Assembly: GCA_958295665.1 (NCBI GenBank)
Contig: OY282560.1
Location: 195,853,312 to 195,917,311 of the forward strand
Direction: 5' to 3'
DNA: 64,000 nucleotides
Origin: Tipula vernalis
Lineage: Eukaryota; Arthropoda; Insecta; Diptera; Tipulidae
Part shown: positions 23,351 to 35,474 of the stretch, one piece after another
Numbering within the stretch: the first letter of the stretch is position 1
Layout of the letters: the number at the start of each line of letters is the position of its first letter
Translations under genes and position numbers: made by a program
Notes under the pieces: generated by a model
What the model was told of the DNA's origin: nothing
Seen by the model: the letters and a program-made list of their open reading frames with translations, nothing else
Database searches by the model: none

Positions 23351-25811
23351 TAATAACCAGAGCTAACTTTATTGTTTGCTAGAGGCAGACTAAACATGCT
23401 ACAGAGAAATAATTATTATGAAACTCTACATTCATCCTTCATTCGATATAATTTCATATAAGTTTTCGGAAATTTATATTATTGAAGTTTTTAACTTGGA
23501 ATTATGTTCTCAAGTGAAAGTTAAACGTTTTATATAATTTGATAATAGATGAATGTTTTCAATGCCCTCACCTGTTGTCGATGGAATATTCAGAATATTA
23601 CTTTATGAACAATTTAATCATTACTCCTTCTAATTTATTGTCACGCCAATTATTGAATCGAAATTAACATTTTTTCCAAAAATCATCATTTTGGCTTAAA
23701 TAAGAGACAACCAAACAACTATAAAAAATTAATAAATGTTACTATACTAACAAGGATGTAACAGCATCCTAAAGCCTGGAATTAACTTTACCCAAAAACA
23801 AAAAAAAACAAAAAAAAACTGTTAACTTCTCTTCATTTTGTAATTTTTTTTTTGTTTGTTTTGTTGGAAGAACCATTAATTATGATACTAAATAACAAAA
23901 AGAAAAGGAAACGAAGCCTAAGAACAAGGAATACCAAAAATCCCTTTTATCTTTAATATTAAATTCAAACACGCTTTTTTGCTTTATTTTTATGAATTTT
24001 TATTTTTTTTCATTAAATTCTTCCTACTTTTTGTGAGGCTCTTAAAAGTTTGTGTAACGAAAACTTTTATTTTTACCTTTTTGTTTTTCTCGAAAAATGA
24101 TTCGGTTATTAGAAGTTTTCTTTTACTAAAACAAAAATAAAATTGTCAATAAAAATATGAAGTAGATGTGTTTGTAGAGGGGTGATGTTAAGGGAAGAAA
24201 CAACAAAACGGGATGTAATGCCCTTAAATTAAACAACCAAGATAAGTGGTAATATTTTGTACAAACTTAAAATTTTCAACTATATACAGGCCTGTGTATA
24301 TACAGTACGTACATATATACCGATGTATACAGATATAGAACTGTATTAGTATTAAAGATGATGTTAGCAAAGAAGCTTAATTTTGATACTTTTTGGCAGC
24401 TTTTTACCAAAAAAAAAACTTTTTTTTTTGTTTTAGATAAAAATAGAGAATTCTAAATTTGGAAGGGGTGTGAGTTTTTAATTCCATCACAATATACAAT
24501 ATTTTGATGTTATAAAATATCGAATTATTTAAAAAATCCCATCTGCACTCCATATATTGATAATATTGAAATCTGTTTTTTTTATTGTGCATTTGAAGTG
24601 GTCACAGATGATAATATCTAAATCGATTATCAAAATATGGATGATTATTAGTTTTCTTTGTCCGCCCTGGGTAAATACAGTTGCGCGGTAAAATTGTATT
24701 CTGCAAAATCATTGGGGAATTGATTTTGTTAATAATAAATTTCTCGTTGTTCTGTGGAAAATCGCTTGGTTGGTTTTGCAACATATTTCGGTGCATTTAT
24801 ACTCTTACATGTTTTGTATGAAAATAAAGCGAAAACCGTTCACCTTTTCCCTCGTTAGGTAAAATTCATTGTACAAAGAAAGGCTTGCAATAAATATACA
24901 TGTGTTATTAAGTGTCGTTAGATTCCGGGACGCTTTTGGCTCGTATAAATGACTTCTGTAATTGAGAAGCGAATTCGCCATTTTATGTTTTTGAGATGTA
25001 AATATATAAATTAACACCAGAGGTAACATTCACAATATTATACTTTTAGTGCAAGTTAACATGCAAATGGCTTAAGAATTATAAATGTAATTTAAAAATA
25101 TAAAAGCAAAATACGATTCGTCTACTAAATATATTTATTTAATAAAAATAAAACAATTAAATACCGCAAAATACCGCAAGTACAGATTAAAAAATTTGTA
25201 ATTTGCGGATTTTATTTTCGTATCCATTGTATAAAAGATCGATAACGTTGTCGATACGATCTAAATGTCCTAGGGTATTTCACGATAGAATAGACGTGAA
25301 GTTTTATAATAAGGAATAGTTTCGGCATCGATCGCAGTTTTCTAAAGAAGTGGTTCGTTATTTGACCAACACCCCCCGACAAGATCTGGAATCTTTGGAC
25401 GCACATTATCGCTTATGATATCGCATATTACGTGCACCACTCGCGCTTTCCATTTTATTTATTTGTTGTACATGAATGCCAAAAATCACGATATTTACTA
25501 AAGACTAACTATATATATATATAGACAGACTCAAACTAGTTAGTCGCGATTTCGAGATTATGTAGTTATTTTTTCATGATTATCGTAATCTAGAATTGAA
25601 AACTCGATGAATATGAAATTCAAGGAAAAACGGAAGATTTAAGGGAGAAAGAATTATTTTATGTCGTTTTCGATTGAGCCGAAAAAAGCATTCTAAAGGT
25701 GAAAAACTTACTTTTTTTGCTTTTAGTTTGTTCGATTGAAGAAAAAACGTTGTTCTGAGGGCCAAATATTTTTGCTCGAGAGCACTTTTTAGAAATCTCG
25801 AGTTTTCTTTG
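23351..25811. other. AT-rich non-coding stretch, no gene recognised
   Basis: No convincing gene. Short minus-strand frames at 24602-25406 lack domains. A TA repeat (about 25508-25523) sits inside a small hairpin whose ends are GACTAAC (25502) and GTTAGTC (about 25538). Confidence 0.35.
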
Positions 25812-27620
25812 GTAGGTATCCGCAGCACCCGCAAGTGCGGAAGCCAATTGGGGCCCACGAGATTTATCTAGCGTTTGAATATTAATTTAAAGTCAAGATT
25901 AGATTGATTGTAGCTCAGATTTACCTTAAAGGAGACCACCATTTCAAATTTACGAAACGAACTTTTTAAGATAAGGTGGTCGCCTAATTTTCCTGTTGCT
26001 ATTAAATATTTTCTTAAGGCAGGCCCAATAATTTCTTTTCGATTGCTGAATGTGAAAAAGTTCCGACTAGAAAACAATTTGCTAAACTAAAATCAAAGCT
26101 TTCGCCATCAAAGGATAACGATTTTAGTGTTTGGATTACTTTATTTGTAAAATACGTTTTGTACTCCAAGTTTAACCCTTTTGCACTACAAATTTAACCT
26201 ATTCAAAATCATATTAAGCATTTAGCAAAACAAATTAAAACTTTTACAAATCAAGTTTTGATTAGAAAATTTAAAATTTGATTTTTAAAAGGAAGCAATA
26301 CTGCTAAGCAGATTTTGATATGTTTCTTGACATCTTTCTATTCAATTTTTGACGTTTATAAAAATCAAGAAGAAATTGTTGAAACATTTTTATTACAAAA
26401 ATATCTAACCGCGACTGAAAACAATTATATGTTTCCTTCATTAGGAGTGCTTTTGTCTTTAGAAAGGGAATTAACAGATACTTGAGCCAAACCAGTCAGT
26501 CTCTCTAGTAAATTAGCGTTTAAATTTTGCACAATTAGTGATGGTGTTCATGTTTGGTTGTTTTTGGCGGGGTTCTCCCGATTTTGGAATTTTTCGTCGC
26601 TTCCCGATTTCATACCCGTCATGGCTTTCATCTTTTGATCCTTTTTAAAATTTCTCGAGATTAATGGAGTTTAGCATGGAAATGAAATTTTGATGTTCGA
26701 GCCTTAGTTGGTAATTGAAACTGTCAGGTTATTCGAGATGTTTCGAGATTATTCGAGTCTGGTTCGATGTTACTCAAGAATCTTAGAGTCTATTCTAAGA
26801 ATATATTTCTTCGATATTTAAAAAATTATCCGATACTAATTGAGGGTTCCATTCTTATTGCATGTCGTTTTCTTAGATTTTCCAAATTTTGACAGGCTTT
26901 CCGAAATTATTCATTAATATCCAGATTTTTCGGTATTATTGAAATTGTTCGAGATCAATCGAGATTCACGAAATAAAGAGATTATCCTAATTTTTCTTTG
27001 ATTGTTCTGCGTTATATTTTAGATTTTTAAAGTTTTCCTACATTTCTAGGAATAATCGAGATTGTTAATGATTTTCAAATTTATTCGAATTACATATACC
27101 TATAAGACAATGTTCTGCGATTAGCTCTGAGTTTGAGGACTGGTAGAATTACATACTTACAATATTTAGTCATTTTTCGAGATTATGCCAAAATTTCGAT
27201 ATTTCTTCCTAGGCGAGGTTCTTCTTTCGATTTACATACTTACGGATAATTCGATATTTGAGAACTTTCAGGAATATTCAAGATATGTATGTACTTTGAA
27301 AATTTGACATTTTTAAGATTATTTCGATATTCTTGACATTTTTCAATTATATTCGAAATTTGTGATGCTTCGTTGATTTATTTAGAAAACATCATAGCAC
27401 TAATAGTTGTTGGATGTTTCGTTTTACTTAAGGCCATTAAAATGAATCACGTTCTCCTTCGTCTAGTCACGAAATCAGATACTTTTAAATAATGCGAGGC
27501 TCGACAGTAGAAAGAAATAAGTTTTTATCTAAAAGCTTTACTTGCTCATAAGTACAAGTATTATTTTTGGGGCCCAGTAAAAATTTTGCGGGGGTCCCGG
27601 GATTTGTAGATTCGCCACTG
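25812..27620. mobile_element. Truncated copy of the hAT-like non-autonomous element
   Basis: Aligns by eye with the complete element at 29316-32667. Its left part (GGTATCCGCAGCACCCGCAAG, GGGCCCA at about 25850) matches the start of that element after loss of the terminal CAGTGGCGTAACTA. The middle shares GTGATGGTGTT...TTGGTTGTTTTTGG and CTTCCCGATTT. The right end (GGGGTCCCGGGATTTGTAGATTCGCCACTG, in two parts around 27595-27620) matches the right terminus. No ORF. It lacks the 31.0-32.4 kb internal array of the complete copy. No target duplication is visible because the left end is missing. Confidence 0.65.
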
Positions 27621-27738
27621 GTTTGATTTAGAAGTGTCATTAAATTAATCTCAACATTGCTTCGAAAGCAAATTTGTTAGATTTTATATTTCCAATTGTT
27701 TAGTTTCTTATATTTTGACAGATAACCCACAAATTTTA

Positions 27739-27782
27739 TTAATTTTTTGTTGAATGTTAATTAACATTCAACAAAAAATTAA
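27739..27782. repeat. Perfect 44-bp palindrome
   Basis: Zero-spacer palindrome centred at 27760/27761; the half around the centre is TTTTTTGTTGAATGTTAA and its complement. It can extrude a cruciform or may be the scar of two abutted inverted ends. Confidence 0.9.
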
Positions 27783-27856
27783 GAATAAACATTAAAAAAA
27801 AATTAATAAAGTAAAATTAGCTTATACACAGAGCTGTGTGAATATCGTGAAGAAGA

Positions 27857-28042
27857 AAAATTGTAAGAGAGTTTATCTGTATTAGTATGATTCGCTAGTA
27901 CTTAACGCACAGCACATTCTGTATATATAGAATGTAAATTGTGTTATAATCAGTCCAATCGCCGCGGTCTGATGAGAAGATTGATTCTTTTGATAATCAT
28001 AAGCTCATCAGTTCGAAACTGAATTGAATTCTCTTACAATCT
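27857..28042. repeat. Small element flanked by inverted repeats
   Basis: Ends contain ATTGTAAGAG (about 27858) and CTCTTACAAT (about 28031). Inside are two hairpins: ACATTCT/AGAATGT around 27912-27934 and CTGATGAG/CTCATCAG around 27969-28012. The latter is followed by GTTCGAAAC, which resembles a tRNA T-loop or Pol III B box. Perhaps a MITE or SINE; unclassified. Confidence 0.4.
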
Positions 28043-29307
28043 TCGGAACATATTAAAATCATATAACCCACAAACATAAAAGAGCAATGAGTTTTTCTTC
28101 AATCAATCGAAAACGGCATTAGAAAACAAAGAAAAAAATGCCTAATATCCCAGCAAGCAGTTATTAATTCGAAAATTGATTTCGAAAATCGCCGGTTTTA
28201 GCTTCGTTCAAAATTACGACACAAAAACACACACAATTACGGAAAATCCACGGATCTATCCACGTTTAAAATTACCAAAAGTAACCTCAGCTAAATCAGT
28301 GGGTTTTCGAAAACTGTAGAGCAGAAATGGCTGTAACGTTATTTTTTTATCAGTTACACTAGCATTTTTGTTCCTATGAGGCCAAAGAATGGTTCGCAAA
28401 ATTTCAAAATTTAATGTAAAATTTTAATTTGGTGAATTTGAAATCAAAATAATTTTGCAGAATTTACATTTATAAAATCCGGTTGAAACAAAACTAATAG
28501 TTCTAGGGTCTGAAAACTTAAAAAATTTTAAAGGCTGTTTTTTTTTAAATATTTACTATAGTATTGTAGAAGCTTTCGTAAACAAAAGTTCAACTAAATT
28601 TTTAATTCGAGAGTTGAGGTTGATAAATACTATTTGTGGATTTAAATTATTTTAATTATAAAATCGGACAAAACCTAGAATTGCTCATTCCATACCTTTT
28701 GTTTATTGAAGATTTTTTGATTAAGCTTTGAGGGAACAAACTCCTAGCCTTTATTGGGTCGTGAGCTGTTTTTACATTTTTTATGTAGTTTCGTCTTGCT
28801 CGTCCTTTGTTTTCAACGTAACGAGGTGCGTGTATTGACATTAAGACGAATTTCCCAATTTATCACGAGACCTTTTATTTTCTCCTTTTAACGTCAATGC
28901 AATTTTTGTTTGTTGCGAAATTGTCCTTAAAATATTTTGGATTCATAATGGTGATACCAAATTTTCTTCAACGGCTATATGATAATTAATTTCTTTGAGT
29001 ACATTTAAATCTTGCATGTTGACAAAGTAATTTTGAGAGCAGTTTAACGAGGAACTAGCCATCACAAACTATATTAAACATTTTAAGTTAACTTTCCATA
29101 AATATTTCTCATAATGTGTTAAAATTTTCAAATCGGTTTCATGAACTAAATTCCAATCGGCGTAGGAGAGGTATATTTAGTAAGAGTTCTCTCATTGACA
29201 TTTAGAGTCTTTCAGTTTCAACAAAATTTAAGGAAAGAGGCGGAAACAAATTTTGACGTGATAACGTCTTACACCTCCGAGCCTCATGTTAAGAAAAGCC
29301 TGATGTA
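28043..29307. other. AT-rich non-coding stretch, no gene seen
   Basis: No credible ORF or RNA gene. It separates the two hAT-like copies. Confidence 0.35.
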
Positions 29308-29315
29308 CTATTTTG

Positions 29316-32300
29316 CAGTGGCGTAACTAAATACCTGCAGCATCCGCAGCCGGGAGGGTCCACGGTTGTTGGGCCCAAGAGGTTTCCTTTATTAGTTCAA
29401 ATTTAAGATTAGATAGCCCAGATTAAGTTGAAAGTGTAAATTTGCAGAACGGTACATTTGTAGAAATGGTTTTTCTAGGTGGTCTAATTTTTAGAAAAAG
29501 AAGAAATCATTCCTGTTCCTATTAAATATTTGCTTAAGACATTCTCAATCATTTCCTTTCTGTTCTGACTCCAGAAATAAAAATGTCTTTCTGACCGATA
29601 TTTAGATTTAGAAGAAACGTAGCTAAACTCGTTTGTATTACTCGTATACGTTTTTCGTAACTCCAAGTTTACCCGTTTTGCATTTAAAAATCAACCTTTT
29701 ACAAATCAAATTGAAATTTAAGCAAACATATTCAACCTTTCACCAATCAAGTTTTGATTAGAAAAGATTGAATTTGATGTGTCAACAGATAAAATTTATT
29801 TTGCAGAAGGTAACATTTCATTTAAAAGAGAGAGCTTATAGTAATCTGCTAGTGTTAGCAGCTTGCGATGTATCATTATTATGTTCATAAAAATCAAGAA
29901 GAAACTAGAAAAATACATAATCGCGACTGAAAATAAAAGTATAGTCAGTCTCTATAATCAATTAGCGTTCATTTGACTTATAGTTTCTCATTTTGAGGAT
30001 ATTTTGATTACTAGTAAATAAAAATGAAATTTACAGGTTTATTTTGAAAAACTATTTTAATTATAAGGAAAATGAAAATCCCCACATAATTTTGCAACTA
30101 GTGATGGTGTTTTTTTTGGTTGTTTTTGGACGGATTCTCCTGATTTTGGAAATTCTCGCTTCCCGATTTTATATTCGCTTGTTTCAGGTTTCATCTTTTG
30201 ATCAATTTTTAAAATTTCTCGAGATTTTTGGAGTTTATCATGGAAATGAGATGGTATTACGAAACAGCCAGGTTATTTAAGATCTTTGAGATTTTTCGAG
30301 TATGTTTGACATTGTTTTATGGTGTATTTCTAGATTTTTACAGGTTTTCCATATTTTTCATTAATATTCAGATTTTTCGATTTTATTGAAATTGTTCGAG
30401 ATCATTCGATATTCACATAATATAGAGATTTTTCGAATTTTTCTGGGTTAATCGAGATTAAGTTTTTCGATATTCCTATAGGATTATCGAGATTTTTAAA
30501 GATTTTCGAAATAATTCGAATTTTGTAAGGCAATGTTCTGAGCTTTTAATTGTAAGAACTTGCAATGTTACACATATAAATCTATCCAGTGTTGAGATTA
30601 TGCCAAAATTTCGATATTTCTCTGACTTCCTGTAGGTTATTCGAAATTATTCAAGAATGTCCAGGTTATTTACGTTTTACATGGCGGTGATTAGCACATA
30701 TAGGATTCCCTTTGGTTTTACATATTTACGGATAATTTGATATTTGAGAACTTTCAAGAATATTAAGGATACTTAAACAAATGAAAATTCGACATTTTTG
30801 AGATTATTTCGAAATTCTTGATATTTTTCAAATTATATTCGAAATGTAAGATGCTGTATCGGTATACATATATAGAACTCGCCATAACATAGAGTTGCAA
30901 AATATTTCGTTTTATTTGAGGTCATTCAAATTACTCAGATTCTGTTTCATCTATTTTTGAACGATGGCCCGAATATGTCCTGAAAATTAAATCTGAACGC
31001 TCGAAAATGGAAACAAATTTTGAATTAAAGATATTTACATTGAGAACAAATATTCTGAATTTTTTTCTAACAAATACCATTTGTAATATCAAATTTCTAA
31101 GTAATATGATTTGAGTTGAAAAGCCTCGATAAGTGAAAGCTCTTTAAACTGAAAGTTCTTGACATTTGTTGCAAATACATGATTTATGCTCATAAAACGG
31201 AAGACAGAGTTTATGGAAACTCACAAAAATTAACGAGAAAATATAAATAAATTATCAAGCTTAAAGCTCATTGAGAACAAATACTCTAAATTAATCCCAA
31301 AATACCACCTTCTTTTATAATATCAAATTTTAACGTCAAAATGTTTGGTTTGAAAAGCTCTTAAAACTAAAAGCTCTTAATAATTTACATTGAGCACAAA
31401 TAGTCTAAATCCTACCCAAAGTTCCGTCATCCCCAGTAACATCAAATTTGGAAGCAAAATGGTTAGTTTAAAAAGCATCGATAAGTGAAAGCTCTTAAAA
31501 TTAAAGGTCTTGACAATTTTTTCAAATACATAATTTATGCTCATGAAACATTTTATTAGAATCATGAAATTATTAAAAAGCTCAAAAATGTTAAGTTCAA
31601 ACCCAAAAATTATGTATTAATTATCAAGCTTAAAGCTTATTGAAAACAAATATTTTAAAATTATTCCAAAATTCTACCTTCCTTAAAACGATCAAATTTC
31701 AAAATACAAAGTAAATGATTTTGGTTAAAAAGCTTTAATACGTGAAAGCTCCTAAAACAAATACATAATTTATGTTCATAAAACCTGTTAACAAAAACCT
31801 CAAAATATGAAAAGCCTTACATTCAAATATTCTAAATTTATCCTAAGTTCTCATTACAAAGAGTAACGGAATTTTAGAATAAATTGTTTAAAAAGTTTCA
31901 ATCAATGAAGGCTCTTTAAACTAAAAACTCCTAACACTTTTTGCAAAACAACTAAAAATATTGAAAGACTCAGAAATGTTAAGTTTAAACGCAAATACAT
32001 ACATAGTATTAATTAAATATCAAACTTAAAGCTTATTGAACATAAATATTCTAAATTTTTCCAAAAATACCACCTTCCTTTGTAATATCAAATTTTAGTG
32101 TTAAATGGTTTGGTTTGAAAACCTCTTAAAACTAAAAGCTTTTGATGATTGATGATAAACTTTGAGAACAAATATTCTAAATTTTAGCCAAAATTCCGTC
32201 ACCATTTGTGAAATCATATTTCTGAGTAAAATGGTTTGGTTAAAAAAACTTTGATAATTGAAAGCTTAGAAAATTAAGAGTTGATGATTTTTTTTTTTTC

Positions 32301-32667
32301 AAATACACAAAACAATTTAACAAATACCTAAAAGTACGAAAAAAGCCCAACGTTAAAAGATAAGTTAACTTAAATTTAATTATTGTTGATGATACTTTGA
32401 AAATTCGAAATTCTTGATTTTTTTCAAATTTTATTCGAAATTAGTGATGCTTTATCGATATATTTAGAAATCGTCAGAGCATTGAGTTGCAAGATGTTTC
32501 GTGTTATCTACTCTTGAAATCACATACTTTTAATTAATGCGAGACTAGACGATAGGACGAATTAAGTTTTTCACTAAAAGGTTTACTTATTCATAGGTAC
32601 AAGAAGCATTTTTAAGGGCCCAAAAAATGTTGCGGGGAGGGGTCCGAAATATGTAGTTACGCCACTG
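29316..32667. mobile_element. Complete non-autonomous hAT-like DNA transposon, 3.35 kb
   Basis: The left end CAGTGGCGTAACTA and right end TAGTTACGCCACTG are perfect 14-bp inverted termini. Subterminal GGGCCCAA occurs near both ends. The flanks read CTATTTTG (29308-29315) and CTATTTTC (32668-32675), an 8-bp target duplication with one mismatch. An 8-bp duplication with CAGTGGCG-type ends is characteristic of hAT elements. There is no transposase or other ORF. The interior is made of degenerate 'TCGAGATTATTCGA' phrases (30.2-30.9 kb) and a tandem array (31.0-32.4 kb). A truncated relative lies at 25812-27620. Confidence 0.78.
31035..32330. repeat. Degenerate tandem array inside the hAT-like element
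   Basis: The phrase TTGAGAACAAATATTCTAAAT recurs, with changes, at about 31041, 31270, 31389, 31638, 31825, 32036 and 32161. It is each time followed by CCAAAATTCYACC-like sequence and then GGTTTGGTTNAAAAAGC...GAAAGCTC. Spacing varies from about 120 to 250 bp, so units have suffered deletions. This array is absent from the 25.8-27.6 kb copy. Confidence 0.6.
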
Positions 32668-32675
32668 CTATTTTC

Positions 32676-33480
32676 TGAGACAACAACTTTTCTTATAAAC
32701 CTCTTCATTAGAGCTAAACAAAATATGAAATTATAAGACAAAAGGATTCGAATCGCATGAAGAAATTGGAGAAATGTTTGCCAAATTTGGAACTAATGGT
32801 CATTTTATACCAAAGTGCGGTGCTATTTTGTTGGTGTATGGGAGGTGTTTCTTCGCCATATAACAAAAAACACTTTGCAGCAATAGACAATTAAACTTCG
32901 ATTTATTTTACTTCGGTAATTAATGTTGTCTTCCTTTGAGGTTATGTTTCGTCGGTATGACGGTATCTTGCTTGCTGTATGGTACTACACTTTACCCACG
33001 ATATAGCAATATGTATAAAGATACGCTCAATTCCTTTTAATATGGCGTGTTTACTTAAACATGGCTTACTGCGTTTACTATTTAAACAAGGTCACTCGAT
33101 GACGACATCGTGCGCGTAAGCATATCCCATTATTTTCTTATATCGTTCACTTTTCCAGTGGACAATAAATTCAAATTAATTCACTTCGGAATATTCACAA
33201 TTATTTAGAAAACAACATTATTTTATTATTAGCTTAATTACCGTCTTGTTTATTTTTTTCAAGCTTCGTCTTCGAGATCTGCAGAACAAATGCCTACCAC
33301 AAAACTCTTTATTATATTTTTTTTTTCTTAATATTTAATTTTCTGGTAACTTTGATCGTTTAAAGTTAGGAGAAGTCTATACTTTAATTTATACCATTAA
33401 CACAAAGAAGCTTTACAAATGTTAATTTACTCAGAACCCAAACCATATTGATATAATAAATTTAATTTAAGTGTTGACAC
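32676..33480 (-). repeat. Possible 3' LTR region of the BEL/Pao remnant
   Basis: A shared block (AAACTTCGATTTATTTTACT and 7 more bases) occurs at 32893-32919 and again at 35444-35470, at the two ends of the BEL remnant. On the minus strand it contains AAAATAAA, a plausible poly(A) signal near an LTR end, followed in both by TTGTCT. Similarity outside this block is weak. Confidence 0.35.
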
Positions 33481-34800
33481 TTTATCTAACACATTAACGT
33501 TTATTTTAATATTTTGTCGGCTGACTCACCGCTCGCGGACTCTGAATCGGTCCTATTCAGTTCATCCATGACATGTAATTTGCAAATCTGGTGGATTAAA
33601 CGTTTCGCGATTTAATTTATCCGACCTACTTTCATTGTGACTACTCGCGCTATTCCATCTTTATCGTAGTGTAATTGTAAAATACTTGTCAATGGCCAAC
33701 AATAAGAAGGAGTTTTAGCAACAGCAATAAACACCACATCACCAATCGTCCATACATTCTCTTAACTAATCTCCAATGTAATGTTATTGTTTGTTGATAT
33801 GGAAACGGCTCGATTTAGGGTATATCAGTCAAACATCTATCAATTGGGAAGTATCCTGGCGTTATAATATTAAATTCGTTCTGACCATCAGAACATAGCG
33901 GGCATGAACTGATGGCATCTTCTATTTGGATAATCACTGTTTGAAATTTCTTCAACCGTAGTGTGTGATTCGCCATGACTTTCCTTAGATTTGTCTTGAA
34001 TAACTTTACTGAAGCTTTTCATGATCCACCCATGTGAGCGACCATTAAATAAACGACTATTTGAATTCATGACTTAAAAGAAACCTAGAAATTTCATTGT
34101 TATTTGCTTCTAAAAACTAGATTGGTGCCATTATAACTGTAGATTGTATCACATCTGCCTCGCCTTGTATAAATTGCTGAAGAGCACCAATGAAACCTTC
34201 CTTTGTTAGGTCACTAACTGTTTCGAAATGTATAGCTTTTGCAGCCATACAGACGAAGATACAAACTTTTTTTTTTTTTGGGTACTGCATCTCGACGAGG
34301 TGGAATATCAACGCCAAATGGACCGCTATTACCGATACCAACACTAGTGAAAGCATAGCTGAAATTTACTCTGTCTCTCGATTAATTGCCTATTAGTTTA
34401 TGCTCTAACATTGGGCTAGCTCGAATAAATGTAACGCACCAATTTTCCTGTAATGATCCAAAACTTTCTTCGAATTAATGTATGACAAAGAATAATACCA
34501 GAATGCCCAAAAAACAAGTGATTGTCGGATAAAATCATTTTTGCGAGACGTGAATCGTACAACCATTTGAATTCATGACTTAAAAGAAATGTCGATGTTG
34601 TTTATTTGTTCTAATTCTTTGGTACTGGCATGACAAATTCCATGTAGCTGAACGTTTGGAGTGAACTTCAACCATCTCGAAACCAGTACCAGTATGCCTC
34701 GGATATGTAACCATTGGTACAGTAAGAGCCTTAGCCTCTCAGGTAAGGCATCATCCCAGGTTGACTGGAACACTAAAAGAAAAATGCTGTCTGTCACCTA
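33481..34800 (-). pseudogene. BEL/Pao pol remnant (RNase H, integrase, C-terminal domain pieces)
   Basis: Minus-strand pieces are in element order. At 34797-34573 lie TWDDALPERLR and VQLHGICHASTKE (RNase H-like start; the usual Asp of the DAS motif reads His). At 34356-34117 is an integrase core start (VCIFVCMAAKAIHFETVSDL, GALQQFI). At 33780-33500 is the C-terminal domain (VWTIGDVVFIAV, WPLTSILQLHYDKDGIARVV) ending with a Ser/Glu-rich tail and a stop near 33515. Large deletions lie between the pieces. A second, more decayed member of the same superfamily as 15.2-17.3 kb, also on the minus strand. Confidence 0.7.
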
Positions 34801-35474
34801 TGACAGTAAGGTTACTAGATTCTGAAAGCCATTTTCAATTAGTGTGTACCTTCCGTTCTGGATATTGTAAATTGAATATGAACAAATCATAACTTAAATT
34901 CCATATATTAACCCAAGAATTTTTCCTTGATCAATATCCTCAACAATAGATTTTGATTCTCAATCTTATGTAATGTAATTAATATCACATGAAGGAATTT
35001 CTTTTGTATTCGACGGCCTCTAATTAAGGTTAAGGGACTCTTACTGAATCACTTTCGCACCCCTGATCTGACATTTCTTCTCTTTTAAATATTTGATTCG
35101 TTTATCATAAGCAGATTTCTTAAAAATGGGCATTCGTGTAGATTATGAGCAGATTCCCATTTGCAGTATGTAAAACCCTTTACTAATTGTATGTTGAGCC
35201 CAACGTTCTTTAGTGACCTCACCTAGCTTATTAACAGTAATAAAAACCACCCGAGAATCGCGGGTTTCAGCTTCTATTTCTTGACTTTTCAATCCACGAA
35301 CTTCTTCTATAACTATCATGTAACTGCCTTTTGCTGGACGCTTTTTCTAGATGAATCGTTTACGATTATATGGGCTTTTTAGCCTATATCCAATGCTTCA
35401 TGATACCTAACACCGATCAAACACGTTACAACAAGAGACAAACAAACTTCGATTTATTTTACTTCGGTAAATAA
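34801..35474 (-). other. Upstream part of the BEL/Pao remnant, poorly readable
   Basis: Short protein-like phrases (VFITVNKLGEVTKERWAQ near 35210-35260 on the minus strand) suggest more decayed retroelement coding sequence. I cannot assign a domain. It ends at the possible LTR block at 35444-35470. Confidence 0.3.

Noticed and set aside
27960..28030. Hammerhead ribozyme (CTGATGAG ... CGAAAC)
   Set aside because: The CTGATGAG here pairs with a downstream CTCATCAG, so the core would not be free, and I could not form proper stems I and III.
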